A stretch of 6,410 nt of DNA from NCBI GenBank assembly GCA_025656435.1, contig JAHXHT010000138.1, forward strand, positions 1-6,410. Direction: 5' to 3'. Position 1 is the stretch's first letter; every line of letters starts with the position of its first letter. This document shows, in pieces, positions 1-6,410 of the stretch. The notes below the pieces were generated by a model. It saw nothing but the letters and a program-made list of their open reading frames with translations, was not told the origin of the DNA and ran no database searches. Made by a program: the position numbers and the translations under genes. Source of the stretch: Candidatus Thiodiazotropha sp. (ex Gloverina cf. vestifex). Its GTDB lineage: Bacteria; Pseudomonadota; Gammaproteobacteria; Chromatiales; Chromatiaceae.

Positions 1-154
1 CAGTCACAATTACGGCCATACAACCGCGCCTACGCCTATCGGGGACTAATCGCCTCGGCTTTCAGCCTTCCATGGCGATCAGCGATTGAATAGGTGAGGT
101 TTTCACCATCCCTGGCGAAGTAAACTCACAATACAGACCCTGTTGCCCCAGTTT
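1..154. other. Intergenic stretch downstream of ppdK, no recognised gene
   Basis: I recognise no gene here. Plus-strand frame 1 is open from the window edge to a TAG at 91-93 (30 codons). It could in principle be the tail of a gene entering from the left and converging on ppdK, but its translation matches no family I know, and another frame is open over almost the same length, so length alone is not evidence. The only structure I see is the imperfect hairpin at 49-79. Confidence 0.5.
49..79. other. Imperfect hairpin beyond the 3' end of ppdK
   Basis: Outer arms ATCGCC (49-54) and GGCGAT (74-79) pair perfectly. Inside them GGCT (57-60) and AGCC (64-67) pair around the loop TTC. The two stems are separated by an asymmetric internal loop of 2 and 6 bases. 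It lies about 75 bases beyond the ppdK stop codon, so it could help end or stabilise the ppdK transcript. There is no T-tract on either strand, so it is not a classic intrinsic terminator and may be a chance structure. Confidence 0.25.
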
Positions 155-2920
155 TTACTGATTCAGCAAACTGGCATGGGCAGCAGCGAGTCTCGCGACA
201 GGCACTCGCGGTGCCGAGCAGGAAACATAATTTAATCCGGCCCGGTGACAGAATGCGATGGAACTGGGATGCCCACCGTGCTCGCCACAGATACCGACAC
301 TCAAATCAGGCTTGACCTGACGCCCCCAGTCGACTGCCAGTTGCATCAATTTACCGACGCCCTTCTCATCCAACACTTCGAAGGGGTTGTCCTTGAGGAT
401 GTCATTCTGGTTATACATGGGAAGGAATTTATTCTCCGCATCCTCACGGGAGAAGGAGAAGGTCGCCTGAGTCAGGTCATTGGTTCCGAAGGAGAAGAAT
501 TCAGCCTCCTCCACCAGGGAATCCGCCCGCATACAAGCACGCACCACCTCAATCATGGTGCCAAAACGGAAATTGAGTTTCTGACCCGATTTCCCCTCCA
601 CATCGGCGCGGATTTCATCGACCATCCGTTTGACCCGTTTCAGCTCCTCGGCGGTACAGACCTGAGGCACCATCATCTGTGGATGGACCTCAAGGTCCTT
701 GGCGGCACACTCGGCGGCAGCCTCCAGTATGGCTCGGATCTGCATGCCGTAGATCTCGGGAAAGGTGATACCCAGTCGCACGCCACGATGACCCAGCATC
801 GGATTGGTTTCCGTCAGCACCCGCACCTTGCGCAACATGGTCTCTTTCTTATCGATCGCCTGCTCCACCAGGCTCTCATCAACCATATGCCGCAGGGAGT
901 CTGCCTCCTGTTTGGCCTGTGCGGGGTCCTGCAACAGCATCATGCTACCGGCCAGCACATTCATGCCACGGACAGAGTTACGCAAGTGATGCAGCTCCTC
1001 CAAGTCACTCAACAGTTGCGTCTCGGTTGGTAAAAACTCATGAATCGGCGGGTCGAGCAACCGGATGGTGACCGGCTTGGGCGACATCACCTCCAGAATT
1101 GCCTTAAAGTCGCTACGTTGCATCGGCAGCAGCTTATCCAGTGCCGCCTGACGCTGGGCAGGACTCTCTGCAACAATCATCTCAATCACCACAGGCAGTC
1201 GGTCTACCGCATTGAACATGCGCTCGGTACGACAGAGACCTATACCCATGGCGCCATATTTCAGTGCCCGACTCGCATCGGTCGCAGTATCCGCATTGGC
1301 CATCACCCGCAGATAGGCGGCTTCATCGGCCCAGCGCAGCAGGCGATTGAGCTCTTCGGTGAAATCCGGCTCCACCATCGGGATCTCGCCCAGGAAGACG
1401 TTGCCGCTGCTGCCGTCAATGGTGATCATGTCCCCTTCCCGGATCATCGTACCCTTGGCAACCGCTTCACGGCGTTGCACATCGACGCTGATACCTTCCG
1501 CACCTGCCACACACGGCTTGCCCATACCACGGGCAACTACGGCTGCGTGGGAGGTCTTGCCGCCGCGACTGGTGAGGATGCCCTGCGCGGCGAAGAAGCC
1601 GTGAATATCCTCCGGTTTGGTCTCCTCACGCAGCAGGATGACCTTAAGGCCCTGCTCCTTACCCATCAGTTCGGCACGATCCGCATCGAAGACCGCCAGG
1701 CCGCTGGCTGCACCAGGAGAGGCCGGTAGCCCCTGTGCAACAGGCTCCCCCTTGAACTCGCTGTCAAGACGAGGGTAAAGCATCTGCTCAAGATAGCTCG
1801 GATCGATGCGCAGCAGTGACTGCTCTTTGGTGATCAATTCCTCTTCCACCATCTCCACGGAGGTACGCACCATGGCAATGGCATTCATTTTGCCGTTACG
1901 GGTCTGCAGGCAGTAGAGGGTCCCGCGCTCAATAGTGAATTCGAAATCCTGCACCTCTTTATAGTGGGTCTCGAGTTTCTGTCGCAACTCCTCAAGCTGT
2001 TCCGCCATCTCCGGCATCTCTTCTGACAACCGGGCAATTGGCTTGGGGGTACGGATACCAGCGACCACATCCTCGCCCTGGGCATTGACAAGATATTCCC
2101 CGAAGAGCTTGTTCTCTCCAGTGCCAGGATTACGGGTGAAGGCCACACCGGTGGCAGAATCATTGCCCCGATTGCCGAAGACCATGGTGCAGACGTTGAC
2201 CGCGGTACCGTTCGCCAAGTCAGGTGTAATGTTGAACTGGCGCCGGTAGTCCACCGCCCGCTTGCCCATCCATGATCCAAAAACCGCCTTGATGGAGATC
2301 TCAAGCTGCTCGTAGGGATCTTCTGGAAAAGGCTTCCCGGTATGCTGCTCGAAGACTTTCAGAAAACGCTCGCTGATCTCTTTCAGGTCGTCAGCGGAGA
2401 GACCTACATCCTCAGTAACATGGGCATTCTGCTTGACCGCTTCGAACTCTTCATCGAAGGCTTCGTCCGGCACATCCAATGCCACCTTGCCGAAGAGCTG
2501 GATGAAACGCCGATAGGCATCATAGCCAAATCGTGCATCCCCTGTCTGTGCGATGACACCCTGCAGGGTCTGGCTATTGAGTCCCAGATTTAAAATAGTG
2601 TCCATCATACCCGGCATCGACATAGCCGAGCCGGAACGTACCGATACCAGGAGAGGATTCTCTGCTTCACCGAATCCTTTGCCGGTGGACTTCTCCACTT
2701 CGGCCATGTGCGTTCTCACATCCTCCATGATTTCGGCCGGGAGCATCTTAGATTCGCTGGCAAGATAGTCGAGACACGCCTCGGTGGAGATCACAAACCC
2801 CGGCGGAACATTCAGGCCGAATTGCGTCATCTCACAAAGATTTGCCCCCTTGCCTCCCAGCAGTTTTTTATTTTTTCCATCACCTTTATGAAATGAAAAG
2901 ACATGTCGTTTTTGTGTCAT
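155..2920 (-). CDS. ppdK: Pyruvate, phosphate dikinase (PPDK)
   Basis: Cytosolic enzyme interconverting ATP + pyruvate + Pi and AMP + PEP + PPi, giving reversible, PPi-linked control of the pyruvate/PEP step. Numbered from the start chosen here (921 aa), the N-terminal ATP-grasp part (about 1-345) has GGKGANL with Lys24, SVRSGS with Arg95, FGNRGNDSATG, and Asp325, Glu327 and Arg341 around QTRNGK. The swivelling domain has TSRGGKTSHAAVVARG with the phosphorylated His458; Thr456, two residues before it, matches the threonine used by PPDK regulatory proteins. The C-terminal barrel has GLCRTE (Arg564), IRLLDPP (Arg620), MIEVVRA (Glu791), FSFGTNDLTQ (Asn814) and GICGEHGG (Cys878), so all catalytic positions known from Clostridium symbiosum PPDK are kept. 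The protein is about 45 residues longer than that enzyme, mainly because of extra sequence at 632-705. I start at ATG 2920 (MTQKRHVFSFHKG) because family similarity begins there; the frame stays open to an ATG at 3016, but those 32 residues look unlike PPDK and cross the valS promoter. The ribosome binding site (AAGAAG) is weak. Confidence 0.97.
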   Translation of the reverse strand: MTQKRHVFSFHKGDGKNKKLLGGKGANLCEMTQFGLNVPPGFVISTEACLDYLASESKMLPAEIMEDVRTHMAEVEKSTGKGFGEAENPLLVSVRSGSAMSMPGMMDTILNLGLNSQTLQGVIAQTGDARFGYDAYRRFIQLFGKVALDVPDEAFDEEFEAVKQNAHVTEDVGLSADDLKEISERFLKVFEQHTGKPFPEDPYEQLEISIKAVFGSWMGKRAVDYRRQFNITPDLANGTAVNVCTMVFGNRGNDSATGVAFTRNPGTGENKLFGEYLVNAQGEDVVAGIRTPKPIARLSEEMPEMAEQLEELRQKLETHYKEVQDFEFTIERGTLYCLQTRNGKMNAIAMVRTSVEMVEEELITKEQSLLRIDPSYLEQMLYPRLDSEFKGEPVAQGLPASPGAASGLAVFDADRAELMGKEQGLKVILLREETKPEDIHGFFAAQGILTSRGGKTSHAAVVARGMGKPCVAGAEGISVDVQRREAVAKGTMIREGDMITIDGSSGNVFLGEIPMVEPDFTEELNRLLRWADEAAYLRVMANADTATDASRALKYGAMGIGLCRTERMFNAVDRLPVVIEMIVAESPAQRQAALDKLLPMQRSDFKAILEVMSPKPVTIRLLDPPIHEFLPTETQLLSDLEELHHLRNSVRGMNVLAGSMMLLQDPAQAKQEADSLRHMVDESLVEQAIDKKETMLRKVRVLTETNPMLGHRGVRLGITFPEIYGMQIRAILEAAAECAAKDLEVHPQMMVPQVCTAEELKRVKRMVDEIRADVEGKSGQKLNFRFGTMIEVVRACMRADSLVEEAEFFSFGTNDLTQATFSFSREDAENKFLPMYNQNDILKDNPFEVLDEKGVGKLMQLAVDWGRQVKPDLSVGICGEHGGHPSSIAFCHRAGLNYVSCSAPRVPVARLAAAHASLLNQ

Positions 2921-3027
2921 AGGTTTTCTGCTTCTTGAGAATGGCCGGCTGGCGCTATCTTTTATTATTTCTCGACTCAACCCAGGTATAATAGCGCCTT
3001 TTTGTTGCTGAACCATTACTGAGCCCC
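2921..3027. promoter_or_regulatory. Divergent ppdK/valS regulatory region
   Basis: All transcription signals for these divergent genes probably lie in or near these 107 bases, since neither has an upstream co-directional neighbour here. The central part is AT-rich (about 2958-2974) compared with the coding sequence on both sides. Besides the valS -10 box, a plus-strand TTGAGA at 2935-2940 is a good -35 match but has only TATCTT at 15-bp spacing after it. On the minus strand TTGAGT occurs at 2974-2979, without a convincing -10 box at normal spacing, so I cannot place the ppdK promoter. I recognise no operator, riboswitch or attenuator. Confidence 0.6.
2962..2992 (+). promoter_or_regulatory. 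Candidate sigma-70 promoter for valS
   Basis: A perfect TATAAT sits at 2987-2992. Transcription would begin near 2999-3000 and give a leader of about 29 bases before the valS ATG at 3028. The -35 side is poor: the best near match is TTATTA at 2962-2967 with a long 19-bp spacer, so the promoter may need an activator or rely on its -10 element. The valS ribosome binding site is also weak (GAG at 3021-3023, four bases from the ATG). The short leader leaves no room for a leader-peptide attenuator. Confidence 0.55.
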
Positions 3028-5877
3028 ATGGAAAAGACTTACGATCCCCACGCCATTGAACAACGCTGGTACCAGACTTGGGAAGAGCACGGCTACTTCG
3101 CCCCCAAAACGAGCGGCGATGAGAGCTACTGCATCATGATCCCGCCACCCAATGTCACCGGCAGCCTGCACATGGGCCACGGTTTCAACAACACCATTAT
3201 GGACACCCTGATCCGCTACCATCGAATGAAGGGGGACAAGACCCTGTGGCAGCCGGGTACAGACCACGCCGGCATCGCCACGCAAATGGTGGTCGAGCGC
3301 CAACTGGAAGCAGAAGGTAAGAAGCGTCATGACCTGGGGCGGGATGCTTTCATTGACCGCATCTGGGAGTGGAAGACCGAATCCGGTGGCAATATTACCC
3401 GTCAGTTGCGCCGCCTCGGATCCTCCCTGGACTGGCAGCATGAGCGATTCACCATGGATGACGGGCTCTCCGATGCGGTGAAAGAGGTCTTTGTCCGCCT
3501 CTATGAAGAGGGACTGATCTATCGGGGCAAACGCCTGGTCAACTGGGACCCCAAGCTGCATACCGCCGTCTCCGACCTGGAAGTGCTGAGCGAGGAGGAG
3601 TATGGCCATATGTGGCACATGCGATACCCTCTCACCAACGGCCAGGGCCATCTGGTTGTCGCCACCACCCGTCCGGAGACCATGCTGGGGGATTGTGCTG
3701 TCGCAGTAAATCCCACCGATGAGCGCTACAAACACATGATCGGCGAGCTGCTGGAGTTGCCGCTTACTGGTCGCCGCATTCCGATTATCGCTGACGAAGA
3801 ACATGTGGACCCAGAGTTCGGCACGGGTTGTGTGAAGATCACACCCGCCCACGACTTCAACGATTACGCGGTCTGGCAGCGTCACCGTGACGAGATCTCC
3901 ATCAGCGAACAGATCCACGGTGGACTGATCAATATTTTCACCATCGATGCGGCGATTCGGGACAATGACGAGGGTGAAAATGACCTGCTCCCAACCAAGT
4001 ACATCGGTATGGACCGCTATGATGCCCGCAAGCAGATTGTCGCTGACCTTGAGGCCGCCGGTTTGCTGGAAAAGATCGACGACCACAAGCTGATGGTGCC
4101 ACGTGGCGATCGTTCAGGTGCTGTCATCGAGCCCTTCCTCACGGACCAGTGGTACGTCAAGATCGCCCCGCTGGCGAAACCTGCCATCGAGGCGGTGGAG
4201 AGCGGCAAGATCCGCTTTGTCCCTGACAATTGGAAGAACACCTACTACGAGTGGATGCGCAACATCCAGGACTGGTGCATCAGCCGCCAGATCTGGTGGG
4301 GGCATCGCATACCCGCCTGGTACGACGATGAGGGCAACGTCTATGTCGGCCGTTCAGAATCCGAGGTCCGCCAGAAACACCAGCTCAGCGCTGATTACCC
4401 TCTGCGCCAGGATGAAGATGTACTGGACACCTGGTTCAGCTCCGCACTCTGGCCTTTCTCTACCATAGGATGGCCAGAATCTACCGAGCGCTTGAAGGAT
4501 TTCTACCCCTCCAGCGTATTGGTTACCGGCTTTGATATCATCTTCTTCTGGGTCGCCCGGATGATCATGATGGGACTCAAGTTTATGGATGAGGTGCCTT
4601 TCAAAGAGGTCTATGTGCACGGACTCGTGCGCGACTCCCACGGCGACAAGATGTCCAAGTCCAAAGGCAATGTGCTCGATCCCATCGACCTGATTGACGG
4701 CATTGAACTGGACGCCCTGGTAGAAAAACGCGCCAGCGGCATGATGCAGCCACAACTGGCGAAGAAGATCGAAAAGCAGACCCGCAAGGAGTTTCCCGAC
4801 GGCATCCCCAGTTACGGCACCGACGCCCTGCGCTTCACCTTCGCTGCCCTCGCCGCCACCGGCCGCGATATCAAGTTTGATCTTGGCCGGATCGAGGGCT
4901 ACCGCAATTTCTGCAACAAGCTCTGGAACGCCACCCGCTACGTCATGATGAATGTGGAGAACCAGGACTGTGGCATTGGCGCAGCCAGGACCGGGCATTC
5001 AGAAGCCACGGCAGAGATCGAACGATCCATTGCTGATCGCTGGATTCTCTCACGTCTGCAGAAAACCAAGCAGACTGTCGCCGAAGCCATCGACGGATAT
5101 CGTTTCGACCATGCAGCCCAGGCCCTCTACGAATTCACCTGGAATGAATACTGCGACTGGTATCTGGAGCTCTGCAAACCGGTACTCAACAACAACAATG
5201 CCTCGCCGGCTGCCAAGCGTGGTACCCGTCGAACTTTGGTACGCGTGCTGGAAAACCTGCTGCGTCTGACCCATCCCATCATGCCCTTCATCACTGAAGA
5301 GATCTGGCAGCGGGTGGCACCCATCGCAGGCGTCAGTGGTGAGACGATCATGAACCAGCCATATCCCACCCAGAGACAGTCACTCATTGATGAGGCCTCT
5401 GAGAAGGAGATGGATTGGGTGATGCAATTCATCCTTGGTATTCGCAAGATCAAAGGTGAGATGAACATTGCCCCCGGCAAACCCGTACCGGTACTTTTGG
5501 CTAATGCCAGCGAGAATGACAAGGCTCTGGCAAAGAGACACCGCCCCTTCCTCGATTTTCTTGCCCGTTGCGAATCCATCGAAGTACTACCAACCGGCGA
5601 TCATGGCCCCGAATCATCCACTGCACTGGTGGGTGAGATGAAGGTATTGATCCCCCTTGCCGGCCTGATCGACAAAGAGGCAGAGGTGAAGCGGCTGGAG
5701 AAAGAGATCGGCAGACTTCAGGGCGATGTTGATCGCACCGAAAAGAAACTCAGCAATCCGAATTTTGTCGACAAGGCACCGGAAGCCGTGGTGCAGAAAG
5801 AGCGAGACAAGCTGGCCGATGCAAAGAAAGCCTTGGAGAGCCTGAAAACCCAGCTAGATAAGATTCGGGCACTTTAA
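3028..5877 (+). CDS. valS: Valine--tRNA ligase (ValRS)
   Basis: Cytosolic class Ia aminoacyl-tRNA synthetase that charges tRNA-Val with valine using ATP and releases AMP and PPi. At 949 aa it is close to the E. coli enzyme and looks complete. The Rossmann fold opens with PPPNVTGSLHMGHGF, containing the HIGH-type signature HMGH at 48-51. The CP1 editing domain (about 205-400), which hydrolyses mischarged Thr-tRNA-Val, has TTRPETMLGD (213-222) and GTGCVKITPAHDFNDY (265-280), with Asp276 and Asp279 in the editing pocket. WWGHRIPAWY (423-432) and DVLDTWFSSALWP (464-476) follow, then KMSKS at 541-545. The anticodon-binding helical domain spans about 670-820. The C-terminal tRNA-binding coiled coil (about 884-949) is charged and heptad-like, with NFVDKAPEAVV. 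The start matches the normal family N-terminus (MEKTYDP); the ribosome binding site is weak. It is divergent from ppdK and convergent with the LysM remnant, so it is probably transcribed alone. The holC and pepA neighbours common in enterobacteria are not seen here. Confidence 0.98.
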   Translation: MEKTYDPHAIEQRWYQTWEEHGYFAPKTSGDESYCIMIPPPNVTGSLHMGHGFNNTIMDTLIRYHRMKGDKTLWQPGTDHAGIATQMVVERQLEAEGKKRHDLGRDAFIDRIWEWKTESGGNITRQLRRLGSSLDWQHERFTMDDGLSDAVKEVFVRLYEEGLIYRGKRLVNWDPKLHTAVSDLEVLSEEEYGHMWHMRYPLTNGQGHLVVATTRPETMLGDCAVAVNPTDERYKHMIGELLELPLTGRRIPIIADEEHVDPEFGTGCVKITPAHDFNDYAVWQRHRDEISISEQIHGGLINIFTIDAAIRDNDEGENDLLPTKYIGMDRYDARKQIVADLEAAGLLEKIDDHKLMVPRGDRSGAVIEPFLTDQWYVKIAPLAKPAIEAVESGKIRFVPDNWKNTYYEWMRNIQDWCISRQIWWGHRIPAWYDDEGNVYVGRSESEVRQKHQLSADYPLRQDEDVLDTWFSSALWPFSTIGWPESTERLKDFYPSSVLVTGFDIIFFWVARMIMMGLKFMDEVPFKEVYVHGLVRDSHGDKMSKSKGNVLDPIDLIDGIELDALVEKRASGMMQPQLAKKIEKQTRKEFPDGIPSYGTDALRFTFAALAATGRDIKFDLGRIEGYRNFCNKLWNATRYVMMNVENQDCGIGAARTGHSEATAEIERSIADRWILSRLQKTKQTVAEAIDGYRFDHAAQALYEFTWNEYCDWYLELCKPVLNNNNASPAAKRGTRRTLVRVLENLLRLTHPIMPFITEEIWQRVAPIAGVSGETIMNQPYPTQRQSLIDEASEKEMDWVMQFILGIRKIKGEMNIAPGKPVPVLLANASENDKALAKRHRPFLDFLARCESIEVLPTGDHGPESSTALVGEMKVLIPLAGLIDKEAEVKRLEKEIGRLQGDVDRTEKKLSNPNFVDKAPEAVVQKERDKLADAKKALESLKTQLDKIRAL

Positions 5878-5921
5878 GGCAGGTAGGATCTGAACGGTTG
5901 TTACGGCGCCGAGATAGTTGT

Positions 5922-5959
5922 GCGAGTCAGGCATCCCAAACAAGAACAGCCTGACTCGC
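5922..5959. terminator. Terminator-like inverted repeat between convergent genes
   Basis: GCGAGTCAGGC (5922-5932) and GCCTGACTCGC (5949-5959) form a perfect 11-bp GC-rich stem around a 16-base loop. The stem starts 44 bases after the valS stop codon and ends 9 bases before the stop codon of the LysM remnant, so it could end transcripts from both sides. No T-tract follows the stem on either strand, which weakens the case for intrinsic termination. It may instead be an RNA-stabilising hairpin or one copy of a palindromic repeat. Confidence 0.5.
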
Positions 5960-5963
5960 CAAC
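5953..5963 (+). repeat. 11-bp direct repeat, left copy
   Basis: GACTCGCCAAC here recurs exactly at 6380-6390 in the same orientation. This copy overlaps the right arm of the 5922-5959 inverted repeat. The pair brackets the LysM remnant. The match does not extend on either side. Confidence 0.4.
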
Positions 5964-5968
5964 AAGAT

Positions 5969-6325
5969 TCAGTCTAAAGGAATGCGGATTTTCTGGCCGG
6001 GATATATCAGATTAGGATCTTTTATCACCTCACGGTTAGCATCGAAAATTTTGGGATAATCAGGCGCTTTACCAAGAAATCTCTTGGCGATTGCTGACAG
6101 TGTATCTCCCTTCTCAATGACGTAGTACTCGACCTTGGCTTCTTGCTTTGGCGCCTTGATCTGATCCGCAGAGACATCACTGACCCCCTGCACATTACCT
6201 GCAATCAACACGGCCTTTTCCAAAGCCTCGGCACTTTCAGTATCCCCTGACAGAACTACTTTACCCTCGTCAAAACTGACATCCAGGTTCTCGATACCAG
6301 GATTGTCTGCTTCTATCTGTTTTTT
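5969..6325 (-). pseudogene. lysM: BON-LysM peptidoglycan-binding protein (Kbp/YgaU-like), 5' end missing
   Basis: The reading frame ends IRIPLD and carries a full C-terminal LysM domain (about 5978-6124), from YYVIEKGDTLSAIAKRF through YPGQKIRIP, a fold that binds glycans such as peptidoglycan. Upstream is a BON-type segment (about 6158-6325), with KKQIEADNPGIENLDVSF, KVVLSGD and IAGNVQGVSDV. This is the architecture of E. coli Kbp (YgaU, about 149 aa, reported to bind K+ as well). The family normally starts with a segment resembling MGLFDFVKEAGEKLF. Here similarity stops at about 6325: the frame continues only as a few unrelated codons and hits TAG at 6338-6340. No ATG or GTG lies in frame. 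The only candidate start, TTG at 6221-6223, would give 84 aa and cut the BON domain in half. No other frame to the window end shows the missing start. A broken gene is likeliest; expression of a LysM-only product from TTG, or an assembly fault, are alternatives. Confidence 0.8.
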
Positions 6326-6332
6326 ACAAGCG

Positions 6333-6396
6333 TGTCGCTACCTCGTGAAAGATTTTGGGACATCCGAGTCCCCAAAATCGACTCGCCAACGCGACA
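6333..6396. repeat. Nested palindromic element next to the broken lysM gene
   Basis: The inner hairpin pairs GATTTTGGGAC (6351-6361) with GTCCCCAAAATC (6368-6379) around the loop ATCCGA, giving 11 bp with one bulged C. Outside it TGTCGC (6333-6338) and GCGACA (6391-6396) are also inverted, separated from the inner stem by 11-12 unpaired bases on each side. The whole unit is 64 bases and sits just beyond the point where lysM homology stops. It could be a dispersed palindromic repeat, the end of a small non-autonomous mobile element, or a cruciform-type motif. No transposase is visible. Confidence 0.5.
6380..6390 (+). repeat. 11-bp direct repeat, right copy
   Basis: Exact second copy of GACTCGCCAAC, lying between the inner hairpin and the outer GCGACA arm of the 6333-6396 element. 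Its presence in both hairpin regions suggests related repeat families at the two sites, although a chance match remains possible. Confidence 0.4.
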
Positions 6397-6410
6397 GCCG
6401 TTATGCCCCG

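Noticed and set aside
1..93. An open plus-strand frame at the left edge as the tail of an upstream gene.
   Set aside because: Only 30 codons, no recognisable C-terminus, and a second frame is open over nearly the same stretch.
245..1729. Two long plus-strand open frames (262 and 229 codons, same frame) opposite ppdK.
   Set aside because: They are antisense to a well-conserved gene, recognisable as no family, rich in His/Gln/Leu, and explained by ppdK codon bias.
2921..3016. A 32-residue N-terminal extension of PPDK, open in frame back to ATG 3016.
   Set aside because: The extension is unlike PPDK and overlaps the valS -10 box and leader; the family N-terminus starts at ATG 2920. Its basic, Ser/Arg-rich look resembles a targeting peptide only by chance.
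2921..3027. A T-box or leader-peptide attenuator controlling valS.
   Set aside because: The inferred leader is only about 29 bases, and no hairpin series or valine-rich short frame is present.
3016..4086. A 356-codon minus-strand open frame opposite the start of valS.
   Set aside because: It lies antisense to the ValRS catalytic and editing domains, has no recognisable domain, and starts and ends without gene-like signals.
4354..4998. A 214-codon minus-strand open frame opposite the middle of valS.
   Set aside because: A shadow of valS codon usage; the translation matches no known family.
6326..6410. A frameshifted N-terminus of lysM continuing upstream in another frame.
   Set aside because: I translated all three minus-strand frames; none resembles the usual start of the family, so a simple frameshift does not explain the loss within this window.

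Overview
The window reads as a piece of a gammaproteobacterial chromosome of moderate GC content. The support is the bacterial-type valyl-tRNA synthetase, close in length and architecture to the E. coli enzyme as I recall it, and a short BON-LysM protein of the E. coli Kbp (YgaU) type. A proteobacterium that also carries pyruvate, phosphate dikinase would fit the sulfur-oxidising or otherwise autotrophic Gammaproteobacteria, but that narrower placement is inference only.

Layout, left to right. Bases 1-154 hold no gene I can support, only an imperfect hairpin at 49-79. Bases 155-2920 (minus strand) encode a complete pyruvate, phosphate dikinase (ppdK, 921 aa) that keeps all its catalytic residues but has roughly 40 extra residues in its C-terminal domain. 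A 107-bp divergent intergenic region (2921-3027) carries a perfect TATAAT box facing valS. Bases 3028-5877 (plus strand) encode a complete ValRS (949 aa). A 91-bp intergenic region follows, with an 11-bp perfect inverted repeat (5922-5959) between convergent genes. Bases 5969 to about 6325 (minus strand) hold the C-terminal part of a BON-LysM protein whose 5' end is missing. Beyond the break lies non-homologous, hairpin-rich DNA (6333-6396) up to the window end.

How the genes relate. ppdK and valS are divergent and share only a regulatory region; valS and the LysM remnant are convergent. No operon is visible and no common pathway is required. ValRS releases pyrophosphate and PPDK can consume it to make ATP, but the adjacency does not show that the two are linked. 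I see no tRNA, rRNA, CRISPR array, transposase or defence system. Two ordinary housekeeping or central-metabolism genes occupy most of the window. The most unusual part is the right end, where a conserved small gene has lost its start next to a palindromic sequence.
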